Source of the DNA: Flavobacterium psychrotrophum
GTDB lineage: Bacteria; Bacteroidota; Bacteroidia; Flavobacteriales; Flavobacteriaceae
NCBI RefSeq assembly: GCF_003403075.1
Contig: NZ_CP031557.1
Coordinates: forward strand, 2,170,001 to 2,234,000
DNA: 64,000 nucleotides
Direction: 5' to 3'
Positions 38,601 through 48,089 of this stretch are shown one piece after another; positions within the stretch are counted from its first letter, which is position 1; every line of letters starts with the position of its first letter. The position numbers and the translations under genes were made by a program. The notes beneath the pieces are model-generated. The model was not told where the DNA came from. It saw only the letters and a list, made by a program, of their open reading frames with translations, and made no database searches.

Positions 38601-41600
38601 CGTTCCACCGGTTATAGTACCCGTTGGTGCGTTCCAGTTAAATACCGTACCGTTAGGGAAAATAGTTGCCGTAGTGGCGGGATCAAAACTGAAAGCCGTA
38701 CCGCTGCATAGTGTTATTGAACCATTAGGTATAATAGCAGTCGGATTTATAGTAACAGCAACATTAAAAGGTACTCCGTCGCAACCGTTATAATGCGGTG
38801 TAATTGTATAGGTTGCTATTACAGCAGTGTTGGTTGTATTAACCAACGTTTGGTTCAGGCTGGTTTGCGGAGTACTTTGTGCTGACCCTCCGGTAAATCC
38901 GCTTCCGGTTGGTGCGGTCCAGGTGAAAGTTACCCCCGCAGGCATATTATTGCCGCCGGTATTAGAAGGTATATAATTTAGTGCAGTACCACTACAAGTG
39001 CTTATTTGGGGCGTACCGTTCACAAAAGGGACTGGCGTTACAGTTATACTGTATGCCGTAGTTGCTCCTGGACAGGCTGAAAGGTCAGATGTTGTGGCTG
39101 AAGCGGTATAGATAACTGTAATTGGGGCATTGGTAGTATTTACCAGTGTTTGCACCGGGATGGAAGTCGTACCATTTGTTGCTACCCCTGTAATACCTGC
39201 CGGCTGTGTTGCCGTCCAGCTTATTGTTGTATTTGGGGTGGCACTACTAAGGTTAACCGTTGTGGTGGCATTGCCTGAACAAATGGTTTGGCCTGTTTGA
39301 GAAAAAATTACCGAAGGTGCCGGGTTAACGGTAATGGTAAAGGTTTGCGGGACACCGTTGCAGCCATTGATTTCAGGGATAACTGTTACAGTAGCCGTTA
39401 CCGGCGTGGTACCACTATTTAAGGCTGTAAAAGTTGGTATAGACCCGGATCCGCTTGTGGCAAGCCCTATAGATGCAGTACTGTTTGTCCAGTTAAATGT
39501 TGTCCCGGTTATTGTTCCGGTAAAGTTTATTGCAGCAGTAGCAGACTGGTTACATACAGTCTGGCTGTTTACAGCTGCCACTGTTGGTGTAGGCGCGACT
39601 GTAAGGGTTACATCAAAACTGCTTCCTGTACAGCCGTTCGCTATAGGGGTTACAACATAAGTTATTGTAACCGTTGCAGTAGTTGTATTGGTAATAGTGC
39701 CCGATATAGCAGCGCTGTTAGTGCCTGCTCCCAAACCAGATACGCCCGGAGGGCCTGTTGGAGCTGCCCAACTATACACTGTGCCTGAAGGCACTGTACC
39801 GTTAACACCATCTGCTGGTGTGATGGTAAAAGAAGTACCACTACAGCTGTTTTGGGTTATATTGTTGATAACCGGTTTCGGGTTTACCGTAACGGTAACG
39901 GTAAATGTATTTCCGGTACAGGTCTGGCTACCTGAAGTCCATTTTGGCGTCACGGTATACGTAGCGGTTTGTATAGTATTGGTATTGTTTGTTAGGGTTC
40001 CACCTATACCTAGTGCATCGGTACCTGATAGCCCTCCCGCTACACCAGGACTTACCACAGGCATGCCCCACGAATATGTAGTGCCTGCCGGTACTATATT
40101 TCCACTGCCATTAGCGGGAGTTATTGTAAACGTGCCTTCACTACAAGTAGTTGCTGTTTGTGCCGTTACTGAAGGTTTAGGGTTTACTGTAATAGTAACG
40201 CTGAACGGTAGGCCGCTGCATCCGTTAGCTACCGGTGTAACAGTGTAAACCACTGTTACCGGCGCATTAGTAGTATTTACCAGTGTCTGCCCTATACCAT
40301 TCTGAGGTGTAGTTTGATTGGCTTCCCCTGTAATATTTGCATTGGCAGGTACCGTCCAGGTGTACTGCGTGCCTGTAGGGATTGTATTCCCGATAGTACC
40401 CGGAGTGATACTAACTGTATCACCACTACAAATTGTGGCTGTTTCGTTGCTTGTAATTACAGGTTTTTGGTTAAGCACAATTGCTGCGGCACTTGTGGTA
40501 AGCACGCTGCATCCGCCACCGGGAAAGGTAATGACTGCATAATAATATAATGTGCCCATAGTTGACGGTGGCAGATAGGTAGTTGTGGTAGCACCCGAAA
40601 TGGCTGTACCACCTGCGGTGCTGTTTGCTGTATTGCTGTACCACTGGTACGCAGGTGTACCGGTACCATTTTGATATGCAATAGAAAGTTGCGCCGGGCT
40701 TTGCCCTTCGCAAAGGGTTTGCGACTGCGGCTGCGATGTAACAATTGGAGCTGCAATAACGGTGACCTGTGCTGTGGCACTGGCAGCGTTACAACCCGAA
40801 ACACCTGTAGCTACCACGCAGTAATAATACGTTGTGCCAACTGTTGTGGTAGGTGGTGTATATGTTGCTGCTGTAGCACTTGAGATAGCAGTACCTGTTG
40901 TGTTATTGTTTGCAGTGCTTGCATACCATTGATATGTTAATGTACTCCCTCCCGTAGCTGTAATTGTTAGCGCAGATGCTGTACCGCCTGCGCAAAGCGT
41001 TTGTGTAGACAGCGGATTCTGCGATATAACTGGCGGGTTGGTAAGGCTTATGGCTGCAATATTGGTAAAGCTGCTGCAGGAAACGCCGTTTATAGTGCTG
41101 GTATCTACCCGGCGGTACCAGGTATTTTGGGTAAGAATTGGTGGATTATAGTTGGCAGTCGTAGCACCTGCTAGATTTGTAAAGGTACTATTATCTACTG
41201 ATGATTGCCACTGGTAGCTGATAGTACCTCCACCTGTGGCCGCTGTGCCGCTAAGTGCGGTAGGGTCGCCACCGGAACAAATTTGCTGGTCACTTCCTAT
41301 AGTTCCCGCTGTTATGGTATTTATATATATGCTTACAAAATTGCCTGTTACAGTACACGCCTCCCCGTTAAGGGTTGAGGTTACTTTCCTCCTGTACCAA
41401 GTATTTTGTGTAAGTACGGGTGGATCATAAGTAGCCAAAGTAGCCCCGGAAATATCACTATATCCTGATGTTGCATTTGCTGTAGAACTTTCCCACTGAT
41501 AGGTAATCGTACCGGCACCCGTGGCAGCCGCTGCTACCGTAAATGCGGAAGGATCTGTGCCGCTACAAACGGTCTGGTCGCTCGCTATAGCACCGGGATT

Positions 41601-44054
41601 AATTGTATTACGGTACACAATTACCTGGTCTGTAGCAGTACAGGCGCTGCTACCATTTCCTGTACTTACGGTAAGGGTATATGTTGTAGTTACAGATGGG
41701 TTTGCAGTTGGGTTAGCAATGTTAGCATTTGAAAGCCCTGCACTTGGTAACCAGCTATAGTTTAGCGTAGCGCCCACCCCGGCAGTGCCCGATCCTGTAA
41801 GTTGTAAGGTTTCGCCGGCACAAAGGGTTTCATCAGCACCGGCATTAGCGGTTACGCCAGGTGTAACGGTAAAGGTTTCGTTATCAGTAGTAGTACCACA
41901 TTCATTGGTAACGGCAAGGCTAACCGTATAGGATCCCGCAGTGGTATATGAAATGGCAGGTGGTACTACCCCGGTATAGGATGATGGTGTACCGCCTATA
42001 AAACTCCACACGTATGTAAGCGGTGTTTGAGCAGCACAATTAGTCACCGTAGCTGTAGGTGATATGGTTGCCGATGTACCCCCGCAAATATTAGCGATGG
42101 CCGCTATAGCCACCGTAGGCGGAGCTTTTACAGTTACGGTTTGCGTCGCGGTTTGGTTACCGCAAGAATTATGTGCCGTAAGGGTTACGGTGTACGTCCC
42201 GGGATTGGGGAAGTTAAACGACGGGTTGGCAGACGTATTTGTAGTGCCTCCTGTAAAATAGTTGTAGCTATTGCCGGGAGAGGTTCCGCAGTTGGAAGCT
42301 GTATAATTTACAGCCCAATTGTATGTAACATTACAGGCACTTGCTGTAGGCGTAGTATTGGTTGCCTGCGCTGTAAGCGCCCCACAACCCACTGTATTAT
42401 TTAGCGTAAAAGATGCAGACGCGAGCGGCGCTTCGATGCAAATAGTTTTTACAACTTCATCATCAATGCCACATCGATTACCTGATTTCATTTTAATGGT
42501 ATACGTGCCAGCCTGTGTAAACTTAATACATAAATTCGTACTTCCTGTTAACCATGAAGATGGGTCGGCAGGATCTAGTGCCATACCTAATGAACCACTA
42601 GTAATTGTATAATTTGTGTTGGGTATAATTGTCCATAAAATTGGAGCACCATTACTGCAATCACCATTTGCTGCATCGATGCTGTTTGAGTTTACTGTAG
42701 CATTTGTAAAACATGTTGTGGTATTAATACATGCGATTGTATTTTGCATTGTAAAATCAGCATCAGGGCGTGTTGAAATATAAATAGGCACCACTGATAC
42801 CTGTGATTGGGAGCAAGGGTTTCTAGCTACTATCGTGGCAGAAAATGAATTTTGAAATCCTGGTAAATTTGATCCACAGGACGTTGCATTATAAATATGC
42901 GAAACTTCGGCCGGGGGTGGATGGTTGAAAATTTGAGGGTTTAAAGGGTCATCGCTGAAAGTGACGGTATATGTGGTTCCATTGGCGTTGTTAGCCGTAT
43001 TGTTTATTGGAAAAGTAAGTGTATCATTATTTGGATTACCAGTAATACAAATGTCGGTATTTCCCGGATTACCAAGACTTACGGCGGGATTTGATCCTAC
43101 AAAAACCTTATATATTTTGGTAATCGAACAATTATTATCGCCATCAATAGTGAAAGTTAATGTCCATAAACCTACCTGATACAAATGGCCTATTGGAGAC
43201 GAGAAAGTTGCACTATTATAGTCAGCAGTTCCATCACCCCAGTCTATTGTATAATTTGTGTTTGAAGCTTGTGTTGATGACCCATTTCCGAAATTGAGTG
43301 TAGATGGACTGTTAACGCAGTTTTTAAACGTGGTATACCCATTAAAATTACTTGAATTACTTCCTAAAAGCATTGGATCAGGCAATTGTTTTACGGCAAC
43401 ATTATGTGTCACTGAGTTACTACATCCTGTAGCTGAATTTGTAACAGTTAATGTGATGGTGAATGTCTGGTTTCCGTTGCCTGGGTTAAGTATAAATATA
43501 TGGGAAGGATTGATGTTGGTAGCTGTATTATTGGTTCCAGAATCCGGGTTGTCAAAATTCCATGAGTAATCGATATTAGTACCTGTTGTGGATTGATTTG
43601 TAAATGTTAATGCCTGATTAGCGCAGTTTATTGTTGTTGGCGCTGTAAAAGCTGCCACTGGTGGTGCTACCACCGTAATTACTGCTGAGTTGTTTATAAT
43701 TATAGGTGAACCCGCTGTTTCGGCCACTGTGGTAAGGTTATAAGTAAACTGTCCAGTTGCATTTGTAGGTGCATTTACTGTAGCAATACCGGCTCCGTTA
43801 GACACTGCAGTAAGAGGGTTCCCGCCATTGATGGTATAACTAAACGTGTATGGCGCATTACCCCCACTTCCGGTAAATGTAAGTTGAGGCTGTGCACCGT
43901 TAAGGCACACGGTATTACTTCCTGTAATAGTAGCATTTACAGCTACAATTTTATTTTTTGTTAGTTCTACGCCATGTATCGAAACTGGATTAGCTTGTAA
44001 TGACTGCGCAAATAGAAGTATAAAAATAAGGATTAGCTTGTAGCTTTGTTTCAT
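35700..44054 (-). CDS. Giant gliding-motility-type adhesin (SprB-like), type IX secreted
   Basis: 2784 residues. A signal peptide (MKQSYKLILIFILLFAQS) is followed by PKD-like domains (YSWNFDNPDSG near residue 165, YTIDWGDGTADY near 265), several Ig-like blocks (ADETLCAGETLQL; SYQWQSSVDNST), about eight tandem PKD-like repeats each ending VTITVNPKP, and a series of SprB-type repeats (GSINLTVTGGYPTYTYSWTG). The last 90 residues are the gliding-motility-associated domain (VPNAFTPNADGMNDTF) recognised by the type IX system. Such proteins are cell-surface adhesins used in gliding or attachment. The PorP/SprF gene follows directly. Confidence 0.95.
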   Translation of the reverse strand: MKQSYKLILIFILLFAQSLQANPVSIHGVELTKNKIVAVNATITGSNTVCLNGAQPQLTFTGSGGNAPYTFSYTINGGNPLTAVSNGAGIATVNAPTNATGQFTYNLTTVAETAGSPIIINNSAVITVVAPPVAAFTAPTTINCANQALTFTNQSTTGTNIDYSWNFDNPDSGTNNTATNINPSHIFILNPGNGNQTFTITLTVTNSATGCSNSVTHNVAVKQLPDPMLLGSNSSNFNGYTTFKNCVNSPSTLNFGNGSSTQASNTNYTIDWGDGTADYNSATFSSPIGHLYQVGLWTLTFTIDGDNNCSITKIYKVFVGSNPAVSLGNPGNTDICITGNPNNDTLTFPINNTANNANGTTYTVTFSDDPLNPQIFNHPPPAEVSHIYNATSCGSNLPGFQNSFSATIVARNPCSQSQVSVVPIYISTRPDADFTMQNTIACINTTTCFTNATVNSNSIDAANGDCSNGAPILWTIIPNTNYTITSGSLGMALDPADPSSWLTGSTNLCIKFTQAGTYTIKMKSGNRCGIDDEVVKTICIEAPLASASFTLNNTVGCGALTAQATNTTPTASACNVTYNWAVNYTASNCGTSPGNSYNYFTGGTTNTSANPSFNFPNPGTYTVTLTAHNSCGNQTATQTVTVKAPPTVAIAAIANICGGTSATISPTATVTNCAAQTPLTYVWSFIGGTPSSYTGVVPPAISYTTAGSYTVSLAVTNECGTTTDNETFTVTPGVTANAGADETLCAGETLQLTGSGTAGVGATLNYSWLPSAGLSNANIANPTANPSVTTTYTLTVSTGNGSSACTATDQVIVYRNTINPGAIASDQTVCSGTDPSAFTVAAAATGAGTITYQWESSTANATSGYSDISGATLATYDPPVLTQNTWYRRKVTSTLNGEACTVTGNFVSIYINTITAGTIGSDQQICSGGDPTALSGTAATGGGTISYQWQSSVDNSTFTNLAGATTANYNPPILTQNTWYRRVDTSTINGVSCSSFTNIAAISLTNPPVISQNPLSTQTLCAGGTASALTITATGGSTLTYQWYASTANNNTTGTAISSATAATYTPPTTTVGTTYYYCVVATGVSGCNAASATAQVTVIAAPIVTSQPQSQTLCEGQSPAQLSIAYQNGTGTPAYQWYSNTANSTAGGTAISGATTTTYLPPSTMGTLYYYAVITFPGGGCSVLTTSAAAIVLNQKPVITSNETATICSGDTVSITPGTIGNTIPTGTQYTWTVPANANITGEANQTTPQNGIGQTLVNTTNAPVTVVYTVTPVANGCSGLPFSVTITVNPKPSVTAQTATTCSEGTFTITPANGSGNIVPAGTTYSWGMPVVSPGVAGGLSGTDALGIGGTLTNNTNTIQTATYTVTPKWTSGSQTCTGNTFTVTVTVNPKPVINNITQNSCSGTSFTITPADGVNGTVPSGTVYSWAAPTGPPGVSGLGAGTNSAAISGTITNTTTATVTITYVVTPIANGCTGSSFDVTLTVAPTPTVAAVNSQTVCNQSATAAINFTGTITGTTFNWTNSTASIGLATSGSGSIPTFTALNSGTTPVTATVTVIPEINGCNGVPQTFTITVNPAPSVIFSQTGQTICSGNATTTVNLSSATPNTTISWTATQPAGITGVATNGTTSIPVQTLVNTTNAPITVIYTASATTSDLSACPGATTAYSITVTPVPFVNGTPQISTCSGTALNYIPSNTGGNNMPAGVTFTWTAPTGSGFTGGSAQSTPQTSLNQTLVNTTNTAVIATYTITPHYNGCDGVPFNVAVTINPTAIIPNGSITLCSGTAFSFDPATTATIFPNGTVFNWNAPTGTITGGTAGTAQSIITGTLNNATASVQTATYTITPLSPQGNCNGASFTLTVTVNPVFTVTHTVSNYNGFQISSAGANDAFINLSPTGGSGNYTYSWTGPNGFMASSQNVANLGPGTYTVVIADGLCSTISITVLIAEPMPLVIAEVTASHINVNCYGQSTGVVEVAVTTVSIAPFDYAILLPDGTVVESADNLTALNYVFDNLPAGTYNIRVTDANGTIKYINGVEVTQPATGLAISNSIISNFNGFNISCNGANDGSINLTVTGGYPTYTYSWTGPDGFTATTEDIAALAPGVYTVTIFDTTNACPLTQNFTITEPQQVTFTGAMSAFNGYQISCFGGTNGTINITPSGGTAVYTYAWTGPNGFTASTQNLSGLSIGTYAVTMADSNGCSAPAQSFTLTQPTALAISQTQVNVLCFGAATGAIDVTVTGGIANGSGSYTFAWTGPNGFTASSEDVITIVAGAYNLIVTDANGCTIPLSVNVTQQPEIIITPTTTPITCYGANNASISLNIIGGNPPYTADWSNLATGTYQDNLAAAIYTITVTDASNCVKMIAVPIPEAPVFKVEPVFANVSCHGANDGSITLNLTGGIAPVTLVWSDGSTAGTQRNNLGPGTYTATITDGTPCQIIRTFTIIEPAALTVAANLTHALDCNDTTSGAIDLLVAGGTLPYTYNWSNGQTIEDLSAITSGTYSVTITDASGCTVSGTYTITRPAPIVLNITSNVVHNCDTHYVRQTNTAQAAGGVPPFQYTWSSGTVSGAFGQLMNTDQNGTVIVTATDSKGCTATSTFEVQTEQLGEANFTAGSYAFTTYQEYSISDPVQFDNVSTGDYLEVGWDFGDGGSSSEISPSHTYLNEGTYTVTLHVVYPYGCNDTYRITLVVTKGYDVMVPNAFTPNADGMNDTFKAVHRGLKSIELNVFDTWGALLYSEKGEVITGWSGYIKGNPSENGNFYYRIKAETFYGQVIEFNGPFVLIK

Positions 44055-44151
44055 ACGGTGTAAATTGTTGGTTGGGCAAATATATTACAAAAATGTATTG
44101 TTAAAATTTTCTTAAAAGGGCGTGAAGGTAGTCTCTTATATTAAGTATTGC

Positions 44152-44171
44152 AATACCTATTACTAGGTATT
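44152..44171. promoter_or_regulatory. Inverted repeat upstream of the giant adhesin
   Basis: AATACCT and AGGTATT flank a 6-base spacer about 100 bp before the adhesin start. It could be an operator for the adhesin or, in the other direction, for the HTH gene at 44327. The rest of the 272-bp gap shows nothing. Confidence 0.3.
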
Positions 44172-44326
44172 TTACAGATAATTAAATACTTAAAAAGTTA
44201 TGCCCTTGGTGGAACCCTGCAATAATGTGATAGTAGAGACTTTTAATTCCAAATCAATCCATAGCAAGACTATTTAAAAACAACCTCCTACAGAATAATA
44301 GCTTTATTTCCTTAAAATTATGAGTT

Positions 44327-44611
44327 ATGAACGAGCAGATCACAAAAGATGACCTTATCCAGTTTGGCAGGATGCTGGTTAACGAGATAAGTATTATGGT
44401 AAAGGGAGATTATAATCGGGAGAAAGATACTTCCGATCCTGAATGGCTTAAAAGCCGAGGGGCAAGGAAATTATTGGATATTTCCGCCGGATCGCTCCAG
44501 AACCTTCGCATTACCGGGAAGGTGCGCTACAAAAAAGTTATGGGTTCGTACTACTATAATAAGGCCGACCTTTTAGGACTATTTAATGATGTTTCGTCAA
44601 AAGATAGTTAG
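44327..44611 (+). CDS. HTH_17 excisionase-like protein, copy A
   Basis: 94 residues. The first 45 residues are variable and acidic/basic; from residue 44 comes the winged-helix motif EWLKSRGARKLLDISAGSLQ and NLRITGKVRYKKVMGSYYYN of the AlpA/excisionase-like HTH_17 family, where the helix-turn-helix binds DNA near recombination sites. The second half and the DNA behind it are almost identical to copy B at 58428, whereas the first halves differ. It sits between an adhesin module and an efflux module and is not part of an operon. Confidence 0.8.
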   Translation: MNEQITKDDLIQFGRMLVNEISIMVKGDYNREKDTSDPEWLKSRGARKLLDISAGSLQNLRITGKVRYKKVMGSYYYNKADLLGLFNDVSSKDS

Positions 44612-44899
44612 TTGATGTTTTCTCATAATCAATGTGAACTGTCCTCTTTATGTCGAATCACCACCATAAGCAAAATTGCACCACTAAGTGCATACCTACG
44701 AATATTTAAAAGGCAATAATTGATGGCTATTTTCAATTCTCTGTGTAAATATTTTTTATAAGTTTGCATCTCTAACAGTTTTATGAAATAACAACTGTAA
44801 ATCAACACTTTAAACTTAGGTGTAAATTCGGTGCAACTTTTTTTCGGCCACTAAAAATATAGGTTTATAAGGGTTTTCGAATCAGGTTCGATTTTTGGC
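44473..44899. repeat. Direct repeat A, ending in a tRNA-3'-like att core
   Basis: Contains the 3' half of HTH gene A and about 290 bp of non-coding DNA that matches 58571-58980 along its length (for example AAAGATAGTTAGTTGAT, GGCAATAATTGATGGCTATT, ATGAAATAACAACTGTAAAT). It ends with AAGGGTTTTCGAATCAGGTT followed by CGATTTTTGGC, a decayed form of the core at the right copy. I judge about 85-90% identity by eye. Confidence 0.85.
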
Positions 44900-45099
44900 A
44901 AAACCTGGCTTAAGAGTAAGGAGGTGCGTAAACTCTTGGACATATTAAAAGGCACGCTCCAAGACCTACACATAAATGGTACTTTACCCTATAGCAAAAT
45001 TGGAAGACTACTTACTATAAATATTGCGATATCCTCAAACTGATAAGCGATAAAAAGAGGTCAGATGACACCCGAGAACTAATTTCAAATATGAGGTAA
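44900..45099 (+). pseudogene. HTH_17 excisionase-like gene, remnant 2
   Basis: Directly after the att-like core the DNA reads KTWLKSKEVRKLLDILKGTL, then QDLHINGTLPYSKIGRLL; a one-base shift is needed to continue YYKYCDILKLISDKKRSDD and stop at 45099. No start codon is present because the att core replaces the 5' end. It is the same family as the copies at 34276, 44327 and 58428. The following 600 bp to 45697 hold no gene I can support; a GAGTAGG...CCTACTC inverted repeat lies at about 45212-45241. Confidence 0.65.
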
Positions 45100-45211
45100 G
45101 TCTGTGAAGAAATCACTAAATCCTCTTTGAAATTACCGTTAAAATTCATGCGTGAGTTATTCTGTGCAAGAGTTAAAATTCAGGCACATCTAATTCTTTT
45201 ACAAGTATTTA

Positions 45212-45241
45212 CGAGTAGGTTGTCGGACTACCACTCCTACT
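45212..45241. repeat. Inverted repeat at the end of remnant module 2
   Basis: GAGTAGG and CCTACTC flank TTGTCGGACTACCACT. The inner TGTCGGACTACCAC recurs as TGTCGGACTGCCAC at 34629-34642, about 325 bp behind the first HTH remnant, at a matching distance from it. It may be an element end or a recombination site. Confidence 0.4.
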
Positions 45242-45697
45242 CAAACAACAATTAAACGCCCTATAACTATTTATTATTTATAAATTTTTAATGAAGACCA
45301 CGCTGTAAAAAATATCCAACGCGACCATCAGGAGCGCCTACTATCCTACTGGGAGCGTTTTAAGAAGCAAGGCGTGCCGAGAAAAGAACCTAGCCGACAC
45401 AAAACCCGAACTTTCTGGAAAGCATATCTAATCTAAATAACTTTAGTCCCTTTAAAAAGAATATCCAGTGTCCAACTATAAAAGGAGATTTCGAATCCCC
45501 AGCTTATAAATGCTTTTTGCTCCTACCTGCTCAGGTACAACAGAAAGCTGCGAAGTGCATGGTATAAAAGTTTCTAAAATCGAATATACGTCGCAGGCAC
45601 CAGTTGGTATAAGAACGGGGGGAATTGGTATAATTTCCAAAACCAGCCTTATAAAAACGGGTATTTTGGCACTCATAATGACCAGAGTACCGAATTT

Positions 45698-47017
45698 ATG
45701 AGCAAAAAAATCATCACACTTCTTCTTATTGCTGTATCCTGCCAGCTCTATGCACAGGAAACCTGGCAGCTAAGGCAGTGTATCGAATACGGCCTTGAAC
45801 ACAACCGTAACAATGCGATTTATGCCAATCAGAAACGCGCCGCCGACGCACGCGCACGGGAAGCGCTGGCCGACTACCTACCGCGCATCAGCCTGACCTC
45901 CACGCTTGACAACAATCTCAAGCTGCAGCAAACCGTGATACCGGCAGGGATATTCGGTGACCAGGACCTAAGGGTCAGCCTTACCAAGAAATTTGCCAGC
46001 AATGCGACGGCGCAGGTAGACCAGGTACTCTACGACCAGGCACTCCTTACCGGGCTTAGGGCGAACAAATACAACCGGCAGCAGGCAGCACTCAACCTCC
46101 AGCAATCCCGGGAGGCCATCATATACAACATTACCGCCGCCTACCTGGACATCTTTGTGTACCGCCAGCAGCTGGAACTCCTTCACTACAACCTTGAAAC
46201 CTACCAGGGGCAGATAAATGTGCTCCAATTACAGGTGGACAAAGGCGTAACGCTACAAAAAGACCTGGATAAGGTACAGGTGGATTATAACAACACCCGC
46301 TCCCAGCAGCGCGTAGCCCAAAGCAACCTGGAACTGGCGCACAATGAGCTTAAATTCGAAATGGGCTACCCCTTCGATACCCCCTTAAAGGTGGATACCG
46401 CTGCACCGGCGAACCCTGCTATAGAAAAGGATGTAGCATTCTCCCCCGAAGCCCGTATCGATTACCGCCTGGCTGCGCTGGATGTGCGGTTGAAGGAACT
46501 ACAGCAAAAGAGCATCCGGGCCGGGGCACTCCCTACCCTTTCTGCCTACGCACGTTATGGGGCCGTGGGGTTTGGCGACCACCTGGACCAGGCCTACCGC
46601 GATCTCAACCCTTTTTCGGCCGTAGGCCTAAAGCTGACCATACCACTGCTGGACTTTTACAGGCGCAACGCCCGCTACCGCCAGGCAGAGGTGGAGCGCC
46701 TCAATGCCGAGGAAAATCTTACCCTTTCCGAAGGGCGCTACAGGATGGAATTTGACAACGCACAGGCCAAGCTCCTGCAGGCGCAATCCAATGTAGAGAA
46801 CGACCAGCGCAACGTTACCCTCGCCCAGTCTGTACTTACCGTTACTGACCTGCAGTTTAAAAAGGGAACAACCGACCTGACCGACTGGCTCACGACACAA
46901 AACGCCTTGAAGCAGTCCCAGAACAGTTACCTTAGTTCACTCTATACCTATTACCTGGCGCGCATCGACCTTGAAAAAGCTGCCGGCACATTGCAAAATT
47001 TTTACAATTCATTATAA
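45698..47017 (+). CDS. TolC-family outer-membrane efflux protein
   Basis: 439 residues with a signal peptide (MSKKIITLLLIAVSCQLYAQ) and two outer-membrane efflux repeats of long helices (for example QCIEYGLEHNRNNAIYANQK at the start; YRMEFDNAQAKLLQAQSNVE in the second half). TolC proteins form the exit duct of RND pumps. It is the first gene of an operon with an adaptor (5 bp downstream) and an RND permease. The coding DNA is visibly richer in G and C than the adhesin region. Confidence 0.95.
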   Translation: MSKKIITLLLIAVSCQLYAQETWQLRQCIEYGLEHNRNNAIYANQKRAADARAREALADYLPRISLTSTLDNNLKLQQTVIPAGIFGDQDLRVSLTKKFASNATAQVDQVLYDQALLTGLRANKYNRQQAALNLQQSREAIIYNITAAYLDIFVYRQQLELLHYNLETYQGQINVLQLQVDKGVTLQKDLDKVQVDYNNTRSQQRVAQSNLELAHNELKFEMGYPFDTPLKVDTAAPANPAIEKDVAFSPEARIDYRLAALDVRLKELQQKSIRAGALPTLSAYARYGAVGFGDHLDQAYRDLNPFSAVGLKLTIPLLDFYRRNARYRQAEVERLNAEENLTLSEGRYRMEFDNAQAKLLQAQSNVENDQRNVTLAQSVLTVTDLQFKKGTTDLTDWLTTQNALKQSQNSYLSSLYTYYLARIDLEKAAGTLQNFYNSL

Positions 47018-47022
47018 GCACC

Positions 47023-48081
47023 ATGAAAAAGAAAGTACTGCTTGCCCTGATGGTAATTGGCCTTACGGCACTTATAGTTATCCGGCTGGTTTCCAACAAG
47101 AATACTATAGACAAACGCAACCAACCGGGAACTGAAGTGGCCAAAGGCATCCCGGTAACCGTGGCAACTGCCGTTGAAGAAACCCTAAGCACCGAACTGG
47201 TAAAAACCGGTACACTGGCGCCCTTCCGCCAGGCCACCGTACTTGCAACGGCCAGCGGAAAATTGCTGCGCCTGGATTTTGAGCTGGGTACCCCGGTACA
47301 GGAAGGGCAGCTGCTGGGGCGTATTGATACGCAACTTTTGCAGCTTGACCTTGAAAAATCGGAATCTGCCGCCCAAAAGCTCAGGCGTGACCTGCAGACG
47401 TACAGTGAACTCCTGGAAGGCAACGCCGCAACCCGCGAAAAGGTTGAGGAGGTCCGCCAAAGCTACAACGAGGCGGCCAACCGCTCCTCTCAGCTGCGCC
47501 GTCAGATAGCTGATGCTTCCCTGAAGGCTCCCATTAGTGGTGTTATTGCCTCAAGGCCGGTAGAGCAGGGTGTCTTTGTCGCCTCCGGAAGCGAGGTGGC
47601 GACCATTGTCAACCTCTCCCGTGTCAAGGTAACGGTAAACCTGACCGAGGCGGAAGTGTACCAGGTTAGCGCGGGCCAAAAAATACTACTGCAAACTGAC
47701 GTTTACCCCGGCAGGGAGTGGCAGGGCACCCTATCGTACATCAGCCCGCAGGCCGACGCAGCACACAATTACGCTGTAGAGATCTCCGCCGAAAACAACC
47801 GGGAGGCCCCACTGCGCTCCGGCACGTTCGTCAGGGTGGATTTCGCCGGAAGAGCGCCGCAGAAAATGCTGCTCATCCCTAGGGAAGCACTCCTGGAATC
47901 CACGCGTGATGCCTCGGTATATGTAATCCAGGCCGGCAAAGCGGTGCTGCGCCCCGTAAAGGCAGGCTCCGATTATGGCGGCCGCGTAGCCATAATCGAA
48001 GGGCTTAAGCCGGGTGAGCAGGTCGTGACCTCGGGGCAGATCAATCTGCAAAGCGGAACGCCGGTAACCATCTCAAAATAA
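47023..48081 (+). CDS. RND efflux periplasmic adaptor (membrane-fusion protein)
   Basis: 352 residues with one N-terminal membrane anchor (LLALMVIGLTALIVIRLV). The biotinyl-lipoyl-like halves are seen in GRIDTQLLQLDLEKSES before and KAPISGVIASRPVEQGVFV after a helical hairpin, followed by the beta-barrel (INLQSGTPVTI end) region. Adaptors of this kind bridge TolC and the inner-membrane pump. Spacing to its neighbours is 5 and 8 bp. Confidence 0.95.
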   Translation: MKKKVLLALMVIGLTALIVIRLVSNKNTIDKRNQPGTEVAKGIPVTVATAVEETLSTELVKTGTLAPFRQATVLATASGKLLRLDFELGTPVQEGQLLGRIDTQLLQLDLEKSESAAQKLRRDLQTYSELLEGNAATREKVEEVRQSYNEAANRSSQLRRQIADASLKAPISGVIASRPVEQGVFVASGSEVATIVNLSRVKVTVNLTEAEVYQVSAGQKILLQTDVYPGREWQGTLSYISPQADAAHNYAVEISAENNREAPLRSGTFVRVDFAGRAPQKMLLIPREALLESTRDASVYVIQAGKAVLRPVKAGSDYGGRVAIIEGLKPGEQVVTSGQINLQSGTPVTISK

Positions 48082-48089
48082 TTTAAGCC

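Noticed and set aside
36240..43569. Many plus-strand open frames of 60-190 codons
   Set aside because: They are antisense to the repetitive adhesin; their Val/Pro-rich low-complexity products follow from the Thr/Asn-rich sense codons.
35700..44054. Repeated DNA in the adhesin considered as a CRISPR or tandem-repeat array
   Set aside because: The periodicity is that of protein domains of 70-100 residues, with varied DNA and no uniform short repeats and spacers.
45510..45701. 63-codon ORF before the TolC gene
   Set aside because: It overlaps the TolC start, has no family features, and lies in a decayed region.
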